Shown piece after piece: positions 56,973-64,000 of a DNA stretch of 64,000 bases (positions are counted from its first letter, which is position 1; the number at the start of each line of letters is the position of its first letter). The stretch is from Ilex aquifolium. Its lineage: Eukaryota; Streptophyta; Magnoliopsida; Aquifoliales; Aquifoliaceae. Location: the NCBI GenBank assembly GCA_951799425.1, contig OX637404.1, positions 22,192,545 through 22,256,544 on the forward strand. Direction: 5' to 3'. The notes beneath the pieces are model-generated. The model saw only the letters and a program-made list of their open reading frames with translations, was not told the DNA's origin and made no database searches. The translations under genes and the position numbers were made by a program.

Positions 56973-58009
56973 TAGGGATGTCAGTGGACCGAAGCGGGGG
57001 CGGGAAGTGTAGTCTCCATCCCCGTACCCGCTTAAAAAAACTCCGTCCATCCCCGGTCCACCCTCGTTAGCGGGTATAGTTTTCATCTCCATCCCCGTTC
57101 GCGGGTAAATTTCTAATCCCCACCCCCATCCCCGCTTCCCCCGTCCCTGCCCAAGCCCAAGCCTAAGTCCAAAAGAAACTTATATTTTTACTGGACCTAT
57201 ATAAAAAATAACCAAATTGGTGATAATAAAAAAAAACTTATATTTTTACTGGAGCTTACTGTTAAGACAAGAAGTTGGACTTTTGAGTTCTTACTTCCAA
57301 GACACTTTTTTATGCCTTTTACAACATCATTTGATTGTCTGGTGAAACAACAAAACGAATAAAAATATGCAAAACTTATAGATCGAAAAAAAAGGATCAA
57401 ATCAAAAAATACTAAAATACAGATAAAACAACATAAAAGCAAAAGAATCAAGGTGATTCTTTGTTTGAATGACTTTATGCAATATAACATGAAAGGAATG
57501 CCTTGCATAATTACCCATAAAAGAAACAGATTCCACGTGATAATGATAGAATGCTCTCAATATATGCAAACCTAGACATGGTAGCCAACTGAAATCATCA
57601 AGATTTGAACATATATTCAACCATCCACTTGCTTCAAACCCACTCACAATTTTTGAGACAGGAACATCGATAACTTCAATAAGGTGTAAATTAAGACTTT
57701 ATTTGTCAAACATGTATACTTGTGTAAATTAAAACAGCGTAACCACGTAAACAGACCATCCAACTATCAGATTTGAAAACTCACCGAAAAACTTAGGGCT
57801 TTAAGAGTATTTATATATATAATATATATTTATTTATTTAACGGGTAACGGGGACGGGACGGGGCGGGGTAAGGGTAAGTCCATCCCCACACGGGTTTAT
57901 ACGGGTATTCCCGTATACGTCCACCGTCCAATACGTATAGTCTATCCCCGGTCCAAACGGGACGGGTTTGGACGAATACCCGCTTTTTCCCAGTTCACTG
58001 TCATCCCTA
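56973..58009. mobile_element. hAT-type MITE with GC-rich ends (copy 2)
   Basis: A perfect 8-bp duplication ATCTATTT (56965-56972, 58010-58017). The ends are TAGGGATGTCAGTGGACC and, inverted, TAGGGATGACAGTGAAC. The empty site is in unit 1 at about 37083-37100. Same family as 24045-24967. Subterminal CCCGTACCCGC/GGGACGGG blocks. No transposase. Confidence 0.95.
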
Positions 58010-58039
58010 ATCTATTTTTCACCTCTACCAAACGGATTA

Positions 58040-59485
58040 TTAAAATACTCTTTTTTCCGAATTGCTAGGAAAATTCCAATTTGGATGTACCGCAACTTTG
58101 TCCAATCCAAGCAAGCCTCAAAGTCAAGTTCACATTGATAAAACGTATGTTTATGGGGCATCTTCTGATGTGAGGGGTGGGGCTCGGGGTGAGCGTGGGA
58201 GTGGGGGGAAAGACCTTATCAGTGTCGTGACTTTTGTGGCATGTTTATTTTGAGTATTACATGGTATTAAGAAATGTATTTCTTATATTTCTAATACTAA
58301 TAGAAATTAGTACAGTTAATAGAAAGTGTTTCAATCCCTTTCTATGTTTGTTTGTTCAATAAGTACTATGATAGATCTCACAAACAATAATCTACTATAT
58401 CACATCTTGTATTACAAATATACAATTTTACCTTTAACATCATCTATTTCATTACTCCGTTTGTATAACGTTTTTACATAATATTTGGTATAATACATGG
58501 TATGGCAATTCATACCAAAAAAATTCCGGATAATGTAAAAAATCCACATAAAAAATAAAGAATCTAATGCTATGAATTGGTGACACCGTAAAAAAAAAAA
58601 TTAAAAAAAAAACGGTGATATTGTACGCTTAAACATAATACAAGGAAAAAATTTTAAATAATTTTTTTTAAAAATTTTTTTAAAAAAAAACCGGTAATAC
58701 CGTACACTTAAACATAATATAAGAAAAAAATTCAAAATAATTTTTTTTAAAAAAATTTTAAAAAAAACCGGTGACACTGTACGCTTAAACATAATATAAG
58801 GAAAAAAAATTCAAAATAATTTAAAAAAAAAAAAACCGGTGACTCCGTATACTTAAACATAATATAAAAAAAAAATTCAAAATAAATTTTTTATATGTGA
58901 ACTCTATACAGAAGGGTATTTGTGTTATTTTCCTTACTTGTACCGTCAGTGAATTTATACGAGCAAATAATACCACCTACTAGATGGTATTCATTAAAGC
59001 CATGTACAATAGTTAAAGGCTATTGTACAAATCAGGTCGGTATTGCTACCCAAAAAATAGTACTGCACTTAAAATGTCAACCAAACAAGATAATAAGTGG
59101 GTCCTAGGTACTATTTCTTGCTATCCCACCCTATAATATTACTAAAACTCCCAAACAACGGTGTCCTTGAGGTACAAGTTTTCATTATTGTTGCAATTTT
59201 GGATGAATTAAGATGTAAATTCTAACTTACTCATCTTTAAAACTCTCAATTTCACCAAAATTTAACCTAAACTTTTAACTTGAGTATTGTCTTTACTCAA
59301 AATTTAAACTATCGAGTTGAAATTGAGAATTTGAGTTTAATTCTTGGATTTCACGCATCAAAAACAAATTCAAGAGTATTTGTGTTGGGTCCAGGGGTTG
59401 GCACTCAAAAACCCAAGATCCCAACTCAAATATTGCGTGAATTTAAATTAGACTTCAATTTTTTTCCTCAAGCTCAATCTAAATA
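58040..59485. other. Non-coding DNA of duplication unit 2
   Basis: Collinear with 37118-38577. Includes the second ACCGGTRAYACCGTACRCTTAA array (58580-58880). No gene. Confidence 0.7.
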
Positions 59486-60385
59486 GGATTAATCTCAACT
59501 TGCACTTTAAAATATCACTTGAATTTTAATTTGTACCCTCAAAGTTGAAAAATATCAATTTACACCTTAAAAGACATAAATTAGTATCAATGTGCATCTG
59601 ATATTAACTGCCATCCATTTTGCCATTAAAAAAGTTTAAACTAATTATAAATTGCACCCTTAAAGTTTAAATATTTCATATTTATGATCCAAAAAGAATT
59701 TCTTCCATTAATGCTCGTTAAATAGCTCTCAGTTGTATCGTGTCATATTTGAGTCAACAAAAAAATATTTTAAAATTTTTAAAATACCTATTTTTTACTT
59801 ACAATACTTGTTAAATAATTATTTTCTATCTACAGTTAAACACAATTCTTTTAACTGTTCGATCAAATTAAAGTTAGATATGAATAAAACAACTATAAAT
59901 AAAAAATAGCTATTTAATTTGTATTGTAGGCAAAAAATGCGTATTTTTATAATTTTTTAAAAATATTAAATAGTATTATATAAATTGTCGTAAATGTGAA
60001 ATATACGACACATCGCAATTGATTCGGCACGAAAATATTTTGTATTAAAAATATTTTGTGTTAAAAATATTTTTTTATTGACTCTAACACAACACGAAAA
60101 TGATCAAATATGATACAAAATAACACGATACAACACAATTGAGAGGTATTTAACGAGTATTAATGGATGAAAATCTTTTTTAATTATAAATGTGAAATAT
60201 TTAAACTTTGAAGGTGTAATTTATAATTCTCCCAAACTTTTTTAATAGCAAAATGGATGACAGTTAACCTCCGGTGCACATTGATACAATTTTTTGTCTT
60301 TCAGCGTATAAATTGATATTTTTAAATTTGGAGGTTGTAAATTGATATTCAAATGATATTTCATAGTGTAAGTTAAGATTAGCCC
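59486..60385. mobile_element. MULE-type fold-back element, complete (900 bp)
   Basis: A perfect 9-bp duplication ATCTAAATA (59477-59485 and 60386-60394). Arms of about 210 bp start GGATTAATCTCAACTTGC and, inverted, GGGCTAATCTTAACTTAC. No coding content. A truncated copy at 38578-39281 marks the duplication breakpoint. Confidence 0.92.
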
Positions 60386-60394
60386 ATCTAAATA

Positions 60395-62859
60395 TTAAAA
60401 ATCTCTGAACAAGTATTAAATATTTTAAGTTAAGATGACTTGCCAAATTACACCACCCCTTAATATCTTCATGTGCAATACATGTGACATTTTTATATCC
60501 CATGTAAAACGTACGAAGTGTCAGGTCGGCTCTGGCTCCTTTGCTTTTAAAAGTCTAACAGCACACCATGCTGTTAATTACAACAACGACGTTTTGTGTA
60601 AATGGCCCCACAAAACAGCCTCATAACACCAACAAAACAGTCCTCCTCCATTAAACAATTCAGACTTTTTCCCTCCAGACTTGTGACTTTTTCCTCCACA
60701 AACCATTCTTCATTGTCATCATCTTTGTGCAATTGGTCATTTCAAAATTGATACCAACAATTATTTTATTGTATTGATTGGACACTCTTGAATCGATGCC
60801 AACGATTTACTTTCTCGCAACAAAAGTAGATTGGTAAGATTCCGACTCTTTAAACGAGTTGCTTGAAAATTTTTATTCCTTTTTAAATGATAATAGTTTT
60901 GCCCTGTATGAAATCCATAAAAAAAAAAAAAAAAACAGCCCCACAAATGGAACGGTGTCGTTCCAGCAAAACACCAACAAAACAGCCCTCCCCCATTAAA
61001 CAAATCAGACTTTTTTCCTCCAGACTTGCGAATTTTCCCTCCACAAAATCAAACCAACGTTGCCTTCGTCTTCCACAGCAACGAACAACCCTTCATCTTC
61101 CACAGCAACGAACAGATCCAAATTGCTGCCAAAGACGCCTTTAGGTCATTGTTTACAGCTCGGTGCCAACAAAGTTCCATAATTTTGATTCAAATTTTTT
61201 CGTAAACATTGACACCCAAGTTTGATCAAATCATATTTCTATAATTTTTAGTGAATTGATTTTTATTATATTAGTTCACATTCTCTGTTCACTTCGATTT
61301 GCACTAGATTTTGATTTAGCGTATTTTTGTTTTAGAGATTTCAATGGATGTGTATGAGCAAGAATTAAATGAGTTGAATTTTTTTATTTTATTGAATTAA
61401 TACCCTTTTCCACAATAATTAAGCAGCAACTAATTCTATTCCTAATTATTCACTGCTTGAATGAAGCTTTCCCTTTTTTACCATTTCATTACTTTACCAT
61501 TTTTTCTGATTGTTTGCACTTTTTTGCCAATTCCAATTGCTTGCAAGGGATAACAACTCTCGGGTTATCCAATTTTTTGTAGTTTTTTACCATTGTATCA
61601 AGTAGATCCATTTTCGACTAAAATTGAACTATCTCATTCCATTTGATTAATAACCTTTGGCCTCATTTTTTGAAGTGTTGCCCAATGGCATTATCAAGTA
61701 CGAAAGCAAGTGAAATGAGCTTAGAGAAACAAGAACAAGTGAAGATGTCGCAATTGCATTGAGGATAGATGAAATGAATAGTTGACTCCAGCGTGTTGAA
61801 GCAAATGAAGGAATGACAAATTTGCTACTACTTGCGAGCATACTACGATCATGCTTTAGTTTGTTTTTTTCGTTTGTCGCTTTAATGTTGAAGTCATGAA
61901 ACAAGTTTGTGTGTAATTTAGCGATGTAAGATGCTCAACTTGCACTATAGCAGTTTATTTTTCAGTTATGGATATGTATTAGAATTTGGTGAGGCATTGG
62001 TATTTGTATTTCGTATGTGCTCTTGTGAAGTATGGGTATTTTGCTATTTGGTGGTGTGAACATCATGTGAATGAATGATGGTGGTTTGATACTTTGATAT
62101 TGGTGGTTTGAGCATTCCAGAATGATGGTTGATCATGTCATGAATGATGGTTGATATTGGTGGTTTGAGCATGTCATGAATTCTGGTTGATTGGCATGAA
62201 TGAAGGTGTACTAGCATGTATCCAATATATCAAACTTCATTAAGTAATGAATATGAAGCATCCACAAAAAAATACAACACAACCAACATTCTTGGAAAAT
62301 TTTGAAGACTTTTCCAACACAATCAACTACACATTGAACCACAAAAATACAATCCAAACAAAAGAGTATATGAAATATGGAAATATTGAATCTTCCACCT
62401 ACAAAACAGGATACAATCCTAATGTTGAATCTTCCCTCACTTTTTTTCTTCGTTGGCCACCTCTTAAGTTATCATTGAAAAAATCATAGACGTTTTCATT
62501 CACGAAACAAGATTCAACATCAAATGAAATTCCCTACATGAATAAAAAAATATTCAATGAGGTAAGAAGTTCAATAATAAAGTATGAAAATATGGTATAT
62601 TTAATCTAACATACCTGAGCATTTTTCTATCCATTTGATATTTGTGAAGACAATGAATTAGAATGAGCACAATGTTCACGAGATAACGAATTTTGCTCAT
62701 GACTCATTGATACAATTGGTTGAGAAACCTTCAAAACAAGCATTCCATAACATAAATAAAATAAAGTAAAACAAGTATTCTAAATCTTCTTTAATATAAA
62801 GACGTAGTACCTTTGACCTATGAGAAGTTCTTATTTTCTTCTTTGCTTGTTTCTCATGA
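60395..62859. other. Intergenic DNA with small repeats
   Basis: No gene recognised. A stretch of about 100 bp (AACACCAACAAAACAG...CCATTAAACAA...TCAGACTTTTT.CCTCCAGACTTG) occurs at about 60625 and 60970. At 62060-62200 a roughly 50-bp unit (GAATGATGGTTGATATTGGTGGTTTGAGCATG) repeats two to three times. The frames at 61647-61904 and 62247-62489 have no recognisable family. Confidence 0.45.
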
Positions 62860-64000
62860 CAAGGCTTTAGTCGACCCCAACCCTTGTAACCAGTGACCAC
62901 CATCTTTCCTCTTCAAACCTTTTACCCGTAGAATGTTAGGGTCAACGTTCTCCATTCCTTTACTTGCACATGTGTTTTGAAAGGAAGCATGGTCTTCAAT
63001 ACCACCATTGTCGTCATCACCACCATTGCCTTCATTACTAAGTGATGCATACATAATTTCCACTTGTTTGAATAACTTATCAACACCTTGGTTCACCAAC
63101 TGATGGACAGGTTTAAGGTTGGAGCAACGAGCTGCTCATTGTATCATTTTATGACATAATTGTCTGTAACATGTTGTTGCCATTAACTTGGGATCCTCCT
63201 CATTTGGTGTGGCACTAAAGTCATCACTACATAACTTTTTTGCATCTCGCCTCCATCTTTGTATTATGTATCTGTCAGGAAGTTGTTTAACGTTCATTGT
63301 ATCTAGCACTTTAATTGCATGACCACACAATATCCCAATCATTTCAAACTTTCAACAGCTACATGCAACTGTTTGTTCATTAACATTGATCAACACCAAA
63401 TACTGTCTCTCTTCATCATACAATTCAACCACAAATTGATGACATCCATCCATCACATTGCATAGATTCGCGATAGCGCACTGGAATATGTCATACTCAT
63501 CTTGAAATAACTCAAAAATAGGAGGAGTGTAACAATGTCCTAGTCGCACCAACATGGGAGCTCTTTTTAACTTCATCTTAGTTAACTTTTGCCTAGCATG
63601 GTATAATGTCTCAGTCTCCTTATATCTCTTGTCATTTATAACTCTATCAAAATGAGTAAAGAATTAAACAATATCATGGTCTGGCTTTAAGTACCTCCGT
63701 AATGCTGAGTTCAAGCTCTTACTCAGTTGGGTGCTCCTCATACCGATTGTGAAAGTCCGTTTCATATACACATGTGTCTATTTTCTCTCAATGCCCAAGT
63801 TGAATTCATCCAAATGTTATCTTGCAAATTATACTCATCAAGCAAAAATTGTCAAGCCTCAAATAACTCATGTTCTTCCTTGTATCCATAGATACATTCT
63901 TTAAATTGTGAAGCAAATTTCAAACCATCCTTGTATATATTTCCTAAATGCTTTAAAATATTTTGGCAAAGGTGCCAACAACATAACCCATGATATGTCT
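62860..64000 (-). pseudogene. FAR1/FHY3-related (FRS) gene or MULE transposase remnant, broken, cut by window edge
   Basis: Minus strand, reading from 64000: CCWHLCQNILKHLG (transposase-core tail), FTIGMRSTQLSKSLNSALRR (family: FFAGMSTTQRSESMN), FDRVINDKRYKE, then the SWIM zinc finger VACSC...KFEMIGILCGHAIKVLD (CXC then CXH) and DRYIIQRWRRDAKKL. This order is that of FAR1-RELATED SEQUENCE proteins, transcription factors derived from Mutator transposases, and of MULE transposases. Damage: in-frame stops at 63852-63854, 63664-63666, 63352-63354 (inside the SWIM finger) and 63136-63138, plus a frameshift near 63775. The 3' part to about 62860 is acidic, then basic (LRVKGLKRK). Whether it was a host FRS gene or a transposon gene cannot be told from this part. 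Confidence 0.82.

Larger units (their letters stand above)
39282..60200. repeat. Tandem segmental duplication, unit 2 (expanded by insertions)
   Basis: After removing the Ty3 element (14.55 kb), the Tourist MITE (about 0.66 kb) and the hAT MITE (1.04 kb), about 4.7 kb remain. This matches unit 1 without its own 1.55-kb extra. The junction reads GTGAAATATAAAAGAGTAAC. The left flank of unit 1 reads TGAAAATATAAAAT and the right end of unit 2 reads GTGAAATATTTAAA, so AAATAT is the shared microhomology. Confidence 0.93.

Overview
This window is nuclear DNA of a flowering plant, most likely a eudicot; the species cannot be named from the sequence. It is AT-rich, has short GT-AG introns, carries plant-specific families (MIKC*-type MADS box, CML calcium sensors, FAR1-related SWIM proteins, Tat-type Ty3 retrotransposons, CACTA, hAT, MULE, Tourist and TRIM elements), and has few real genes among layers of nested transposons. 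Most short open frames are chance frames.

Host genes. (1) At the left edge, on the minus strand, lies the 5' part of an AGL30/AGL65-type MIKC* MADS-box gene. It has a non-coding first exon near 7.2 kb and eight coding exons from 6419 down to 1, where the window cuts it. Two exons are only 19 and 16 nt long, and a 4.2-kb intron holds a non-autonomous hAT element. (2) Two copies of a 206-residue, membrane-anchored, two-EF-hand CML protein lie at 33153-33773 and 39384-40004 (minus). They sit at corresponding places in a tandem duplication (about 33.05-39.28 kb and 39.28-60.2 kb). (3) A decayed FAR1/FRS-type gene runs off the right edge (62.86-64.0 kb, minus).

Mobile layers from left to right. 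At 10.2-19.5 kb a small LTR element (TRIM-like, minus) is split by a 7.5-kb non-autonomous CACTA element. The CACTA has arrays of GCGACG...CGTCGC palindromes, a 1.5-kb tandem array, and exons that look copied from fatty acid amide hydrolase and proline iminopeptidase genes, plus a LINE tail. From 19.5 to 28 kb there are solo LTRs, a Tourist-like MITE, a 1-kb fold-back element, two hAT MITEs and a complete 456-bp TRIM. At 28.3-32.1 kb another LTR element (minus) is interrupted by a 2.2-kb Pack-MULE carrying a fragment of a CYP710A sterol C-22 desaturase gene, and that Pack-MULE is itself interrupted by a 970-bp hAT element.

The second unit of the CML duplication took a Tourist MITE, which then took a complete 14.55-kb Ty3/Tat retrotransposon (40731-55279; two 698-bp LTRs with 4 differences that I can count, TSD TATCT). 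Its gag-pol is dead (three stops, one frameshift, a changed RNase H catalytic residue). Between pol and the 3' LTR lie three diverged tandem copies of an antisense, intron-containing gene. The middle copy reads open through four exons (587 codons plus stop) with every splice phase matching. This triplicated antisense cassette is the most unusual feature of the window.

Because the duplication units and LTR pairs preserve empty sites, the order of many insertions can be read directly from the sequence.
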